64,000 bases of DNA from Geobacillus thermodenitrificans subsp. thermodenitrificans DSM 465 (GCF_000496575.1 NZ_AYKT01000001.1:372001-436000), one strand, 5' to 3'. Shown: positions 20,256 to 29,885, counted from the stretch's first letter. Notes: generated by a model not told the origin, from the letters alone. Translations and numbers: made by a program.

Positions 20256-21875
20256 ATGATGAAAACACCGTTAAACATTTCGATGATGCTTGAGCGGGCG
20301 GAAATGTTTTTTCCGAAAAAGCAAGTCGTCTCCCGCATGAAAGGCGGCATCGTCCGCCATACATATAAGGAGATTGGCGAGCGGACGCGCAGACTCTCAA
20401 GCGTGTTGAAGCGGCTTGGGGTGGAAGTTGGCGACCGCGTTGGCACGTTTGCTTGGAACCATCACCGCCATTTGGAAGCATATTTTGCTATTCCAGGCAT
20501 CGGAGCGGTGCTTCATACGATCAATATCCGCCTCTCCGCGCAGCATATCGCTTATATCATCAACCATGCCGACGACCGCGTCTTATTGATTGACGACGAT
20601 TTGCTGCCGGTCATTGAAGCGGTGAAAGACGAGATTCCAAATGTTCGTGCCTTCATTGTTATGACAGACGCCGACGAACTGCCGGAGACGACGCTGTCGC
20701 CGGTGTATCATTATGAGAAACTGCTCGCTGAAGGCGATCCGTCGTTCCCATTCTTAAAAGACCTCGATGAATACCAACCGGCTGGTATGTGCTATACGTC
20801 GGCGACAACGGGAAATCCAAAAGGGGTCGTCTACACGCATCGGAGCACCGTCTTACACGCGATGGCGTTAGGATTAGCCGATACACAAGGGCTTTGCGAG
20901 CGCGATGTCATTATGCCAGTCGTGCCGATGTTTCACGTCAACGCCTGGGGGCTGCCGTTTGCCGCTACGTGGTTCGGTTCGACAATCGTTATGCCGGGGC
21001 CGGCGTTTACGCCGAAAGTGCTTGCCGAGCTGATTGAGGCTGAGCGGGTGACAATAACCGCCGGTGTGCCGACAATTTGGCTTGGGCTGCTGCAAGAATT
21101 GGAGAAAGGAAGCTATGATGTGACAAGCCTAACGCGCGTCGTTTGCGGCGGTTCGGCCGCGCCAAAAGGAGTGATCCGCGCCTTTGAAGAAAAATACGGC
21201 ATTCCGTTCATTCACGCCTATGGGATGACGGAAACGAGCCCGCTTGTGCTCGTCTCGCGCCCGAAAAGTTATCAAGACGCATTGCCATATGAAGAGAAAC
21301 TTGACATCCGCGCCAAGCAAGGGTTGCTTGCTCCAGGGCTGGAGATGAAAGTCATCGGCCAAAATGGACCGGTTCGTTGGGACGGCCAAGAAATGGGCGA
21401 ACTTTGCTTGCGTGGGCCGTGGATTGCCGCTGAATATTATAACGACGAGCGGACGAAAGAGGCGTTTCGTGACGGCTGGCTCCATACCGGCGACGTCGTC
21501 ACCGTTGACGAAGAAGGGTTCGTCAAAATCGTCGACCGGACGAAAGATGTTATTAAAAGCGGCGGCGAATGGATTTCTTCCGTTGATTTGGAAAATGCGC
21601 TCATGGCCCATGAGGCGGTGTTTGAAGCCGCGGTCGTCGCCGTTCCGCATCCAAAATGGCAGGAGCGCCCGATCGCCTGCGTTGTGTTGAAAGAAGGAAA
21701 GAGTGTCACGAAAGAAGAGCTGTACGACTTTTTGCGCCCGCAGTTTACGAAATGGTGGCTGCCGGATGACATCGTCTTTCTTGACGAAATTCCAAAAACG
21801 AGCGTTGGCAAGTTTTTGAAGAGGAAACTACGCGATGAGATGGCGGCGCGCTATGCCGATGCGGCAACAGAATAA
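20256..21875 (+). CDS. Fatty acyl-CoA ligase (ANL superfamily), copy 2
   Basis: This is a second acid:CoA ligase, only distantly similar to copy 1. The protein has 539 aa. Motifs are A3 YTSATTGNPKGVVYTH (Ala for the usual Gly), A5 YGMTETSP, A7 LHTGDVV, A8 DRTKDVIKSGGEWISSVD and catalytic Lys PKTSVGKFLKRKL. The GEWISS form of A8 is common in the medium/long-chain AlkK-type group. ATG 20256 has GGGGGAGG 7 nt upstream; ATG 20250 overlaps the preceding stop (ATGA) and is an alternative. Fourth gene of the acyl-CoA operon. Confidence 0.92.
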   Translation: MMKTPLNISMMLERAEMFFPKKQVVSRMKGGIVRHTYKEIGERTRRLSSVLKRLGVEVGDRVGTFAWNHHRHLEAYFAIPGIGAVLHTINIRLSAQHIAYIINHADDRVLLIDDDLLPVIEAVKDEIPNVRAFIVMTDADELPETTLSPVYHYEKLLAEGDPSFPFLKDLDEYQPAGMCYTSATTGNPKGVVYTHRSTVLHAMALGLADTQGLCERDVIMPVVPMFHVNAWGLPFAATWFGSTIVMPGPAFTPKVLAELIEAERVTITAGVPTIWLGLLQELEKGSYDVTSLTRVVCGGSAAPKGVIRAFEEKYGIPFIHAYGMTETSPLVLVSRPKSYQDALPYEEKLDIRAKQGLLAPGLEMKVIGQNGPVRWDGQEMGELCLRGPWIAAEYYNDERTKEAFRDGWLHTGDVVTVDEEGFVKIVDRTKDVIKSGGEWISSVDLENALMAHEAVFEAAVVAVPHPKWQERPIACVVLKEGKSVTKEELYDFLRPQFTKWWLPDDIVFLDEIPKTSVGKFLKRKLRDEMAARYADAATE

Positions 21876-21888
21876 AGGGGGAGACGTT

Positions 21889-22734
21889 ATGGCTGAAACG
21901 ATCGCAGTGATCGGATCTGGGGTGATGGGAAGCGGCATCGCGCAAACAGCGGCGATGGCGGGAAAAACGGTGTATCTATATGATGTGTCCGAAGCGGCCT
22001 TGCAAAACGGGCTCACTTCGGCTGAAAAAAGCTTGCGCCGCTTTGTCCAATCCGGCCGCATGTCCGAACAAGAAGCACAGGCGGCGCGTGGCCGTCTCCG
22101 TCCTACGACGGATTTGGCAGAAGCGGTCCGTGAAGCGGACGTTGTCATTGAAGCGGTGCCGGAAAACTTGGCATTGAAAAAAGAGGTGTTTCAAAAGCTT
22201 GATGAATTGGCAAAGCCAAGCGCCATTTTGGCGACGAACACATCAGAGTTGAGCGTTACCGCGCTTGCGGCCGCGACCAATCGGCCGGAGAACGTCATCG
22301 GTATGCATTGGTTCAATCCAGCACCGGTGATGAAGCTAATTGAAATTGTTAAAGGTGAAACGACGGCTGACGAAACGGTCGACGCCATCCGCCGCCTGTC
22401 CACAGAGCTTGGCAAAGAGACGGTTGTTGTCAAAGACCGTCAAGGATTTGTGACGACGCGGGCGATCGCCGCCCACATGATTGAATGCATCCGCATGTAC
22501 GAAGAAGGAATCGCTTCTGCCGAGGATATCGATAAAGCGGTGCGGCTCGGTCTCAATTACCCGATGGGGCCGTTGGAGCTCGCCGACATGGTCGGGCTTG
22601 ATACGCTCTTGTTTGTGAGTGAAAACATGACCGAGGCGTACGGCGACCGCTTCCGGGCACCGCAGCTGCTGCGCAAGCTCGTCGAAGCCGGACATTTAGG
22701 ACGGAAGACCGGGAAAGGCTTTTATACGTATTGA
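21889..22734 (+). CDS. 3-hydroxyacyl-CoA (3-hydroxybutyryl-CoA) dehydrogenase
   Basis: This NAD(P)-dependent enzyme oxidises 3-hydroxyacyl-CoA to 3-ketoacyl-CoA. The protein has 281 aa, typical of the stand-alone HBDH/MmgB type. A Rossmann GSGVMGSG lies near residues 9-16. The catalytic His is in GMHWFNPAPVMKLIEIV, and the C-terminal domain has NYPMGPLELADMVGLD. AAAGGGGGAG precedes ATG 21889. It pairs with the thiolase 111 nt downstream, and no enoyl-CoA hydratase is found beside it. Confidence 0.94.
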   Translation: MAETIAVIGSGVMGSGIAQTAAMAGKTVYLYDVSEAALQNGLTSAEKSLRRFVQSGRMSEQEAQAARGRLRPTTDLAEAVREADVVIEAVPENLALKKEVFQKLDELAKPSAILATNTSELSVTALAAATNRPENVIGMHWFNPAPVMKLIEIVKGETTADETVDAIRRLSTELGKETVVVKDRQGFVTTRAIAAHMIECIRMYEEGIASAEDIDKAVRLGLNYPMGPLELADMVGLDTLLFVSENMTEAYGDRFRAPQLLRKLVEAGHLGRKTGKGFYTY

Positions 22735-22845
22735 CACCCATTCGTCGCCTTGAAGGGCGGCGTTTAACGAAAGGGATAGTTGTTGTGAGGCGGATAACGG
22801 GAAAAGGAGCAATGACGAAGCGAAGCAGAAGGAGGAAATGGCATC

Positions 22846-23994
22846 ATGCGTGAAGCGGTGATTGTTGAAGCCGTCAGAACACCGGTCGGTAAACGGAACG
22901 GCGTTTTTCGCGACGTTCATCCGGTCCATTTGGCCGCTACGGTGCTTGATGAAGTCGTGCGTCGGGCCGGCATTGAAAAAGGGCAGGTGGAAGATATCGT
23001 CATGGGCTGCGTGACGCCAATCGCCGAACAAGGATACAACATCGGCCGGCTTGCGGCGTTGGAGGCTGGATTTCCGATCGAAGTGCCAGCCGTGCAAATC
23101 AATCGAATGTGCGGCTCAGGACAGCAGGCGATCCATTTTGCTGCACAGGAAATCCGTTCAGGCGATATGGATGTCACCATTGCTGCAGGAGTCGAAAGTA
23201 TGACGAAAGTTCCGATTTTAAGCGATGGCAACGAGCGGACCATTCCGCCGTCGCTTCATGAAAAGTACGAATTCATCCATCAAGGCGTCTCGGCGGAGCG
23301 AATCGCCAAAAAGTACGGCTTAACGCGCGAGCAGCTTGACGCTTACGCCTACGAAAGCCATCAGCGCGCTTTGGCCGCCTTGCGTGAAGGGAAGTTTCGC
23401 GCCGAAATCGTTCCGGTCAAAGGGCTGGACCGCGATGGTCGTGAAATCCTTGTCACCGATGACGAAGGGCCTCGTCCCGATACATCGCCGGAAGCGCTCG
23501 CCACGCTTAAGCCGGTGTTTCAAGAAGACGGCGTCATTACCGCCGGCAATGCGAGTCAAATGAGCGATGGGGCGGCCGCCATTTTGCTGATGGAGCAAGA
23601 GGTGGCGCGCCGATTCGGACTGAAACCGAGAGCGCGAATTATCGCGCAAACGGTCGTCGGCTCTGACCCGACGTATATGCTGGATGGTGTCATCCCCGCG
23701 ACAAGGCAAGTGCTGAAAAAAGCCGGGCTCACGATCGAGGACATCGATCTCATTGAAATTAACGAAGCGTTCGCCCCAGTTGTGCTCGCCTGGCAAAAAG
23801 AAATCGGTGCTCCGCTGGAGAAAGTGAATGTCAACGGCGGCGCCATCGCACTCGGCCATCCGCTCGGCGCAACCGGCGTGAAGCTGATGACATCGCTCGT
23901 TCATGAGCTCGAACGGAGGAAGGGGCGCTACGGGCTGCTGACGATTTGCATCGGCCACGGCATGGCGACAGCAACAATCATCGAGCGTGAGTAA
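22846..23994 (+). CDS. Acetyl-CoA acyltransferase (thiolase)
   Basis: This thiolase splits 3-ketoacyl-CoA into acetyl-CoA and a shortened acyl-CoA (or condenses acetyl-CoA). The protein has 382 aa. The nucleophile is Cys89 (NRMCGSGQQ). The His motif is GGAIALGHPLGATG and the second Cys is in TICIGHGMATATIIE, the variant C-terminus of FadA-like degradative thiolases. GAAGGAGG precedes the ATG. It is the last gene of the acyl-CoA operon and is followed by a terminator. Chain-length preference is unknown. Confidence 0.94.
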   Translation: MREAVIVEAVRTPVGKRNGVFRDVHPVHLAATVLDEVVRRAGIEKGQVEDIVMGCVTPIAEQGYNIGRLAALEAGFPIEVPAVQINRMCGSGQQAIHFAAQEIRSGDMDVTIAAGVESMTKVPILSDGNERTIPPSLHEKYEFIHQGVSAERIAKKYGLTREQLDAYAYESHQRALAALREGKFRAEIVPVKGLDRDGREILVTDDEGPRPDTSPEALATLKPVFQEDGVITAGNASQMSDGAAAILLMEQEVARRFGLKPRARIIAQTVVGSDPTYMLDGVIPATRQVLKKAGLTIEDIDLIEINEAFAPVVLAWQKEIGAPLEKVNVNGGAIALGHPLGATGVKLMTSLVHELERRKGRYGLLTICIGHGMATATIIERE

Positions 23995-24026
23995 GGCGTG
24001 ACAATACACATTGAGCTCGCACCATC

Positions 24027-24070
24027 AGCAGCGGGAGCGGCCAACAAGCCGCCAAGCCCGCTGCTTTTTT
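24027..24070 (+). terminator. Terminator of the acyl-CoA operon
   Basis: AGCAGCGGG pairs with CCCGCTGCT across a long loop, then TTTTTT. Confidence 0.85.
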
Positions 24071-24150
24071 GCTTATGAAAAACCGTAGGACGGAGGGCGG
24101 GGATGTGATAAGATGAAGAAAAGCAGATAAAAAGGGGGGCGCTGCGCAAG

Positions 24151-25029
24151 ATGAAGCAGCCCGTTCTTGCTTCCGTCTATTTGTCACTCGCTGCCAGCAT
24201 TTGGGGCGGGATGTATGTCGTGAGCAAATACGTGTTGGACTACATCTCGCCGTTTACGCTCGTCTGGCTGCGTTATGCCATTGCCTTGGTTGTGCTTGTC
24301 GCGATTGTTGCGGCAAAACGGGAGCCCCTCCCAAAACATGGGCGCGACTGGGGGATGGTAATCGCAATCGGTGTCATCGGTTATATCGTTTCCATTTCGC
24401 TGCAATTTGTTGGCACGAAATGGTCGAATGCCCATACTGCTTCCCTCATTACCGCTTCAACACCGGCGTTTGTCGTTTTATTTGCCCGTTGGCTTCTTGG
24501 CGAAGCGCTCACATGGCGGAAACTTGCCGCATTGTTGTTGGCGACAGCGGGGGTCATCGTCATCGTCGGCCTTGGGGACGGTGGGGAGTCGACATTTGCC
24601 GGAAATATGGCGTTAGTTGGCGCAGCGGTCACTTGGGCGCTGTTGTCGGTGCTGGTGAAAATGGCCTCGGCTCGCTTATCCGTCCTTTCCATCACGACAT
24701 TCGCCATCTTGGTGGCGTTTATCGGCATGACGCCGATGCTGATGGTGGAAAGTCCAGAGCTGACCGCTGTTCACTGGAATGCACTCGTCGTGTTGGGCGT
24801 GTTGTACCTTGGCATCGTGTCAACAGCAGGCGCGTTTTTCTTGTGGAACAAAGGGTTGGAAATGATCGACGCCGGCATCGGCTCGCTCTTTTTCTTTTTC
24901 CAACCACTCGTCGGTTCGCTCTTTGGCTGGCTGTTTTTGCATGAGCAGCTTGACGTTAGCTTTTGGATAGGCGGGGTGCTGATTGTTGCTGGGGTCGTAG
25001 TGGCCGTGCGAAGCGAGCAAAGCGCGTAA
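24151..25029 (+). CDS. EamA (DMT) family transporter, copy 1
   Basis: This is an inner-membrane permease of the drug/metabolite transporter superfamily. The protein has 292 aa, with 10 predicted helices in two EamA repeats (WGGMYVVSKYVLDYISP start and QPLVGSLFGWLFLHEQ near the end of the second). AAAAAGGGGGGC precedes the ATG. It stands alone, so its substrate (amino acid, nucleoside or drug export) cannot be assigned. Confidence 0.88.
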   Translation: MKQPVLASVYLSLAASIWGGMYVVSKYVLDYISPFTLVWLRYAIALVVLVAIVAAKREPLPKHGRDWGMVIAIGVIGYIVSISLQFVGTKWSNAHTASLITASTPAFVVLFARWLLGEALTWRKLAALLLATAGVIVIVGLGDGGESTFAGNMALVGAAVTWALLSVLVKMASARLSVLSITTFAILVAFIGMTPMLMVESPELTAVHWNALVVLGVLYLGIVSTAGAFFLWNKGLEMIDAGIGSLFFFFQPLVGSLFGWLFLHEQLDVSFWIGGVLIVAGVVVAVRSEQSA

Positions 25030-25045
25030 GAAGGAATACGAAACA

Positions 25046-25077
25046 AAAAGCGAAGCGCCTGCGTTGGGCGTCTTCGC
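25046..25077 (-). terminator. Terminator of the YjdJ-like gene
   Basis: On the minus strand GCGAAGACGCC and GGCGCTTCGC pair with one bulge, followed by TTTTTG. It lies between two convergent genes. Confidence 0.75.
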
Positions 25078-25085
25078 CTTCATGC

Positions 25086-25547
25086 TTACGATTTTGCTTG
25101 TCGAACGGAATGGTTTTTGATGGTCATTGCTCCGAGTGCCGCGCATACGAGGGCGCATCCGGACAAAACGATCGCTAGCCATGTTCCGCCCGCTGTCGTC
25201 GCATCCATGAAAGGAAGCGCAAGCCCAGGAAGCGTTGCACTGAAGACAAACAACACATAGGCAAATGTGCGTTGATTCAAATAAGATGCAGCGAGAATAA
25301 GCAAATAGACGGTGCAAACGATGAGCAAACTTGGAAAAACAGGGCGGAATTTGGCGGCATATACGAAATAGTCAAGCTGAGAAATGTCGTGCTCATGAAC
25401 TACTGGGCCGGCGAGCCAGTGTGAAAATGGCGTTGAGTATTTCCATTCCCAAGGATCGTCGAGAATCGCGCTTCCTTCATACCAAGATACTAAAGCAGAA
25501 AAGAACCAAATCATCGCAACGACGCCGAATTGGATGAGTCGATACAT
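25086..25547 (-). CDS. Predicted membrane protein, YjdJ-like (DUF4306 type)
   Basis: The function is unknown. The protein has 153 aa with four predicted membrane segments. The first is MYRLIQFGVVAMIWFFSAL, followed by the motif WYEGSAILDDPWEWKYSTPF in an external loop. That WYEGS...WEWKYS pattern recalls B. subtilis YjdJ, an assignment made from memory. ATG 25547 is preceded by AAAAGGAGGAG, which rules out the earlier in-frame starts. Confidence 0.6.
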   Translation of the reverse strand: MYRLIQFGVVAMIWFFSALVSWYEGSAILDDPWEWKYSTPFSHWLAGPVVHEHDISQLDYFVYAAKFRPVFPSLLIVCTVYLLILAASYLNQRTFAYVLFVFSATLPGLALPFMDATTAGGTWLAIVLSGCALVCAALGAMTIKNHSVRQAKS

Positions 25548-26077
25548 ATCGATGGTCTCCTCCTTTTCATATAAGCCATTTTGCTTCCATGCGCCTTTAT
25601 TACGATGAACGCGCAGGGAGAAGACATGTGTCCGATTCGCCGAAATAATCATCCCTGCTGGATGTCCTAGAAACGATCGGATTGTGTCAAGATGGATGGG
25701 AGAACGATGAACCGACATCCAACAAGCGCTCTTGGAAGATCGTGCTTATGTGAAAGTCGAATGCACCGATGCCATTCGTCGGGCAAAGCCAGCCCGTTGT
25801 CATAAAGAAAAAGTTGCTTGTTGCTTGGAGTTATGCGGAGGTGTCCCAAAAGGCGCGGGACACCTTTTCTTGTTACCGCATGCAACACAATCAAGAAAGA
25901 ACAGATGTTGTGTTTTGTTGAAAAAACATGACCGTTTCGGATCCGCCTTTTCTTTGGGCGTTGGTATGATTTTACGAGAATCGTATATCGTCATCACTAA
26001 GTGAAGGGGATGTTCGAATAAGGATTACAAAAATTGAAAAATGGAAGACAATATTGAAAGAACGGTCATGTTTTCAA
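25548..26077. other. Gene-free region with an orphan terminator
   Basis: No convincing gene is seen. Short frames here lack ribosome sites. A strong terminator-like hairpin at 25840-25870 has no gene in front of it. This may be the remnant of a lost gene or the end of an undetected small RNA. Confidence 0.5.
25840..25870 (+). terminator. Orphan terminator-like hairpin
   Basis: AGGTGTCCC and GGGACACCT pair around AAAAGGCGC, followed by TTTCTTG. The stem is the same as the BCCT terminator at 8681-8713. Confidence 0.65.
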
Positions 26078-26683
26078 TCACTCTCCTCCAACCGCTCGGC
26101 GCGGCAGTTTCCAGCCATATGTGTACGACAAAATACGAAGGGCGGCGACGACAGTAAACAGTACATACAGTTCCACTGGCGACTCTGTCCATTTCAACCC
26201 GATAGCGAGACCGGCTAAAATCGCCCAGACGGCGTAGATTTCCGAGCGCAACACAAGCGGCTTTCTTCCCGCCAACACATCGCGGATGATGCCGCCGCCG
26301 CTACCGGTCAACACAGCGGCGACGATGACTGCGCTTAACGGATGTCCCATGTTCACGGCATACAGTGCTCCTTGAATGGAAAATGCTGACAGGCCGAGAG
26401 CATCAAAAAAGTTGCCCCATCGCTTCCACGGCGGGAGCATTTGTTTTGGGAACAAATACACAACAGTCATCGAAGCTAAGGCGACAAGAAAAAGCGGACC
26501 TTGTTGCCATAACGCGGATACAGGAATCCCGATCAACAAATTGCGCACTGCCCCTCCGCCAAAGGCGGTGACGATCCCTAAAATGTACACCCCAAGCAAA
26601 TCGTACTCTTCTTCCATCGCAACGATCGCCCCGCTGATGGCAAAGGCAATGGTTCCGATGATGCTTAACACTTCCCACGTCAT
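26078..26683 (-). CDS. TRIC-type/UPF0126 membrane protein (YvgT-like)
   Basis: This is a predicted cation channel of the bacterial TRIC (UPF0126) family. The protein has 201 aa with seven membrane segments in two repeats. Both repeats carry the glycine-rich signature: AFGGGAVRNLLIG in the first and GSGGGIIRDVLAGRKP in the second. Family work supports a homotrimeric K+/Na+ channel; for this protein it is inference. AAAGGAAC precedes the ATG. It is divergent from hflX. Confidence 0.85.
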   Translation of the reverse strand: MTWEVLSIIGTIAFAISGAIVAMEEEYDLLGVYILGIVTAFGGGAVRNLLIGIPVSALWQQGPLFLVALASMTVVYLFPKQMLPPWKRWGNFFDALGLSAFSIQGALYAVNMGHPLSAVIVAAVLTGSGGGIIRDVLAGRKPLVLRSEIYAVWAILAGLAIGLKWTESPVELYVLFTVVAALRILSYTYGWKLPRRAVGGE

Positions 26684-26835
26684 TCTCGCTGTTCCTTTCC
26701 ATGCTGTTTTCCTGTATCATTGTAGGGGCAAAAACGGCGGGAAATCAATCATTTTTTGAACGAACTGGCAGGGTGGCAGCTGGATTTGGTATGATGAGAG
26801 CAGAGAAAAAGGACCGTTAGAAAGGAAGGGATGTC

Positions 26836-28083
26836 ATGGGCCGAGAACAAGCGATCGTCGTCGGCTGTCAACTCGCCGGTGTTGATGACGAACGGTTCCG
26901 CTATTCAATGGAGGAGCTCGCTTCACTCGTTGCGACAGCGAGCGGCGAAGTGGTGGCGGAACTTGTGCAAAAACGCGAATCGCCGCATCCGGCAACGTAT
27001 ATCGGCAAAGGGAAAACAGAAGAGCTTGCCGCCATCGTCAAGCAGCTGGAGCCGGATCTCGTCGTCTTCAACAGCGAGCTGTCGCCAAGCCAAGCCCGCA
27101 ATTTGACGAACATGCTTGGTGAGGTGAAAGTCATTGACCGGACGCAGCTCATTTTAGATATCTTTGCTCAGCGTGCCCGTTCGAAAGAAGGAAAGCTGCA
27201 AGTTGAGCTCGCCCAGCTCGAGTATATGCTGCCGCGCCTTAGCGGCCAAGGGGCGGCGTTATCCCGCCTTGGTGGCGGCATCGGCACGCGCGGCCCGGGG
27301 GAGACGAAGCTTGAAACGGATCGCCGTCACATTCGCCGCCGCATCGATGACATTAAAGGCGAGCTGCGGCGCGTCGCCGAGCATCGCGGGCGATATCGGG
27401 AGCGTCGGCAAAAAAACCGCGCATTTCAAGTAGCGCTTGTCGGTTATACAAACGCTGGCAAATCGACGCTCTTTAACCGGTTGACCGCTGCCGACTCGTT
27501 GGAAGAAAACTTGCTGTTTGCCACGCTCGATCCGCTGACGCGCAAGTGCATTTTGCCGTGCGGGTATACGGTGCTTCTCACCGATACGGTCGGATTTATT
27601 CAAGATTTGCCGACGACGCTTGTCGCCGCGTTTCGCTCAACGCTTGAAGAAGTGAAAGAAGCGGATTTACTGCTTCATGTCGTCGACTCGTCGCATCCGG
27701 ATTACGCCGAACATGAGCGTACCGTATTGCAGCTTTTGGCGGAACTAGGAGCTTCTTCGATTCCGACCGTCACCGTTTACAATAAAAGCGACCGGCAAGC
27801 GCCACAATTTCTCCCGACAACAACTGATGCAATCGTGATGAGCGCACTCTCGGCCACCGATGTTGACCGGCTCCGCCGCTTTATCGAAGAAGCGGTGAAA
27901 CAGCAAATGAGTCGTTACGACGTATCAATTCCGAGCGGAAAAGGAAAATTGCTTGCTCAGTTAAAAACGGACACAATTTTGCAGGAATGGCATTATAATG
28001 AACAAGGGGGCACGTACGAGTGCCAAGGGTACGTGCTGCCGACGCACCCGCTATATGGGGAGCTTCAATTATTTCAACGATAG
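26836..28083 (+). CDS. hflX: Ribosome-associated GTPase HflX
   Basis: HflX is a GTPase that splits stalled 70S ribosomes, notably in heat stress. The protein has 415 aa. The N-terminal HflX domain holds [14 protein letters not shown] and the linker [20 protein letters not shown]. The G domain follows: G1 [10 protein letters not shown]3 DTVGF, G4 NKSD. AAAGGAAGGG precedes the ATG. ynbB begins 13 nt after its stop, and this hflX-ynbB-glnR-glnA order matches B. subtilis. Confidence 0.95.
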   Translation: MGREQAIVVGCQLAGVDDERFRYSMEELASLVATASGEVVAELVQKRESPHPATYIGKGKTEELAAIVKQLEPDLVVFNSELSPSQARNLTNMLGEVKVIDRTQLILDIFAQRARSKEGKLQVELAQLEYMLPRLSGQGAALSRLGGGIGTRGPGETKLETDRRHIRRRIDDIKGELRRVAEHRGRYRERRQKNRAFQVALVGYTNAGKSTLFNRLTAADSLEENLLFATLDPLTRKCILPCGYTVLLTDTVGFIQDLPTTLVAAFRSTLEEVKEADLLLHVVDSSHPDYAEHERTVLQLLAELGASSIPTVTVYNKSDRQAPQFLPTTTDAIVMSALSATDVDRLRRFIEEAVKQQMSRYDVSIPSGKGKLLAQLKTDTILQEWHYNEQGGTYECQGYVLPTHPLYGELQLFQR

Positions 28084-28096
28084 AAAGGGTTTATCT

Positions 28097-29368
28097 ATGT
28101 TTTGGACACAGTGGAGATACGGAGAAACAATCGCTGCTCTCATCGAGGAAGTTGAAGCACAAATTGCGCCGATCCACCGCTCCATCGATGAACGTGTCGA
28201 GGCGAACCAATATCGCGTGCTCGACAGTTTTCGCCGCCATCAAGTGAGCGACGGCCATTTCATCCCGACGACTGGCTACGGTTATGACGATACAGGGCGC
28301 GATACGCTTGATCGCATTTACGCGGATGTATTTGGCGCAGAAGCGGGCCTTGTCCGTCCGCAAATCATTTCTGGCACGCACGCGATCGCCATCGCGCTGT
28401 TTGGCGTGCTGCGCCCGGGCGATGAACTGCTTTACATCACCGGGGCTCCGTACGACACGCTTGAAGAGATCGTCGGCGTTCGCGGCAGCGGCGTCGGCTC
28501 ACTGAAAGAGTTTGGGATTCGTTATCGGAGCGTACCGCTTACGGCGGACGGAGCGGTTGATTTTCCAGCGGTGCGTGAAGCGATGAACGAACGGACGAAA
28601 ATGATTGGCATTCAGCGCTCGCGCGGCTACGCGACACGTCCATCGTTTACGGTCGACGAAATCGCCGAGATGATCGCTTTTGTCAAGGCAATCAAGCCAG
28701 ATGTCGTCGTGTTTGTCGACAACTGCTATGGCGAGTTTGTCGAGGAGAAAGAGCCATGCCATGTCGGCGCTGATCTCATGGCCGGCTCGCTCATTAAAAA
28801 CCCAGGAGGGGGACTGGCAAAAACGGGTGGCTATCTTGTCGGAAAGCGGAAGTATGTCGAAGCGTGCGCCTATCGGATGACTTCACCGGGCATCGGCGCC
28901 GAAGTCGGCCCGTCGCTGTACAGCCTGCCTGATATGTACCAAGGATTTTTCCTGGCTCCACATGTTGTCGGACAGGCGCTCAAAGGAGCGGTGTTCACCG
29001 CCGCAATGCTTGAGCGGGTGGGACTCGAGACATCGCCGGCATGGGACGCCAAGCGCACCGATCTTGTACAGTCAGTTCGTTTTGACGATCCAGAGCAAAT
29101 GGTTGCTTTTTGTCAAGCCATCCAAGCTTCTTCCCCGGTGAACGCCCATTTTACTCCATACCCGAGCGAGATGCCCGGCTATGAGGACAAAGTCATCATG
29201 GCCGCTGGTACGTTCGTGCAAGGAGCGAGCATTGAGTTGACGGCAGACGGGCCACTGCGCCCGCCATATGTCGCATACGTTCAAGGCGGTCTTACGTATT
29301 CACACGTGAAAATCGCTGTTTGTTCGGCGGTTCACCGCTTGCTTGAACAGCAGTTGATTTGTTTGTGA
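28097..29368 (+). CDS. ynbB: PLP-dependent protein YnbB (methionine gamma-lyase/aluminium-resistance family)
   Basis: This is a Cys/Met-metabolism-like PLP enzyme of unproven substrate. The protein has 423 aa. Seen are GTHAIAIALFGVLRPGDELLY (PLP phosphate site), the aspartate motif VFVDNCYGEFVEEKEP, and the Schiff-base Lys in GSLIKNPGGGLAKTGGY. ATG 28097 follows AGAAAGGG. The family is often labelled aluminium resistance, but its conserved place before glnRA suggests a housekeeping amino-acid role; that is inference. Confidence 0.9.
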   Translation: MFWTQWRYGETIAALIEEVEAQIAPIHRSIDERVEANQYRVLDSFRRHQVSDGHFIPTTGYGYDDTGRDTLDRIYADVFGAEAGLVRPQIISGTHAIAIALFGVLRPGDELLYITGAPYDTLEEIVGVRGSGVGSLKEFGIRYRSVPLTADGAVDFPAVREAMNERTKMIGIQRSRGYATRPSFTVDEIAEMIAFVKAIKPDVVVFVDNCYGEFVEEKEPCHVGADLMAGSLIKNPGGGLAKTGGYLVGKRKYVEACAYRMTSPGIGAEVGPSLYSLPDMYQGFFLAPHVVGQALKGAVFTAAMLERVGLETSPAWDAKRTDLVQSVRFDDPEQMVAFCQAIQASSPVNAHFTPYPSEMPGYEDKVIMAAGTFVQGASIELTADGPLRPPYVAYVQGGLTYSHVKIAVCSAVHRLLEQQLICL

Positions 29369-29373
29369 GAAAA

Positions 29374-29403
29374 TGTAACATCTCATTGACTCATTTCTTA
29401 ACA
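29374..29403 (+). promoter_or_regulatory. Candidate GlnR operator region of glnRA
   Basis: TGTAA at 29374 and TAACA at 29399 are good half-sites of TGTNA-N7-TNACA, and each faces a degenerate partner around the -35. Two overlapping sites, 29374-29390 and 29387-29403, are implied. This agrees with the known GlnR autoregulation of glnRA. Confidence 0.5.
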
Positions 29404-29415
29404 TTATGGTAAAAT
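29386..29415 (+). promoter_or_regulatory. glnRA promoter
   Basis: TTGACT at 29386-29391, 18 nt, TAAAAT at 29410-29415. It lies 30 nt before glnR and is overlapped by the candidate GlnR sites. Confidence 0.7.
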
Positions 29416-29444
29416 AAAGGTATCAAAAGCGAGGAGGAATTGGC

Positions 29445-29846
29445 ATGAGCAGCCACATTCGTCGTTCCATGCCATTGTTTCCGATTGGGATCGTGATGCA
29501 GCTGACGGACTTATCAGCGCGCCAAATCCGCTATTATGAAGAGCACGGCCTCGTTATGCCAGCGCGCACCGAGGGCAACCGGCGGCTGTTTTCGCTCAAT
29601 GATATCGACCGTTTGCTTGAAATTAAAGATTTAATTGACCAAGGTGTTAACCTTGCCGGCATTAAGCGAATTTTTGCCGCTCAGCAAGAGGGGCACCATG
29701 AACCGTCAGAAAAAGTTGGAAAAGCAGAAAAACCGAAGCTGTCGGACGAGGAGTTGCGCGAAATGTTGCGGACGGAGTTGCTGCAGGCCGGACGGTTTCA
29801 GCGCGCATCGCTTCGCCAAGGAGATCTCGCTCGCTTCTTTCATTAA
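29445..29846 (+). CDS. glnR: Nitrogen regulator GlnR (MerR family)
   Basis: GlnR represses glnRA and other nitrogen genes when glutamine is plentiful. The protein has 133 aa. The MerR winged helix contains [28 protein letters not shown]. The Gln-rich or charged C-terminal tail ([22 protein letters not shown]) is the region that in B. subtilis senses feedback-inhibited glutamine synthetase. GAGGAGG precedes the ATG. It is 39 nt before glnA. Confidence 0.96.
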   Translation: MSSHIRRSMPLFPIGIVMQLTDLSARQIRYYEEHGLVMPARTEGNRRLFSLNDIDRLLEIKDLIDQGVNLAGIKRIFAAQQEGHHEPSEKVGKAEKPKLSDEELREMLRTELLQAGRFQRASLRQGDLARFFH

Positions 29847-29885
29847 TGATGGAAAATGATTTCGGAGCCGGGGAGGAGTTTAGAT

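Noticed and set aside
24201-24944. 247-codon frame overlapping the first EamA gene in another frame
   Set aside because: No start signal, Cys/Arg-rich, no recognisable fold; the EamA frame is clearly real.
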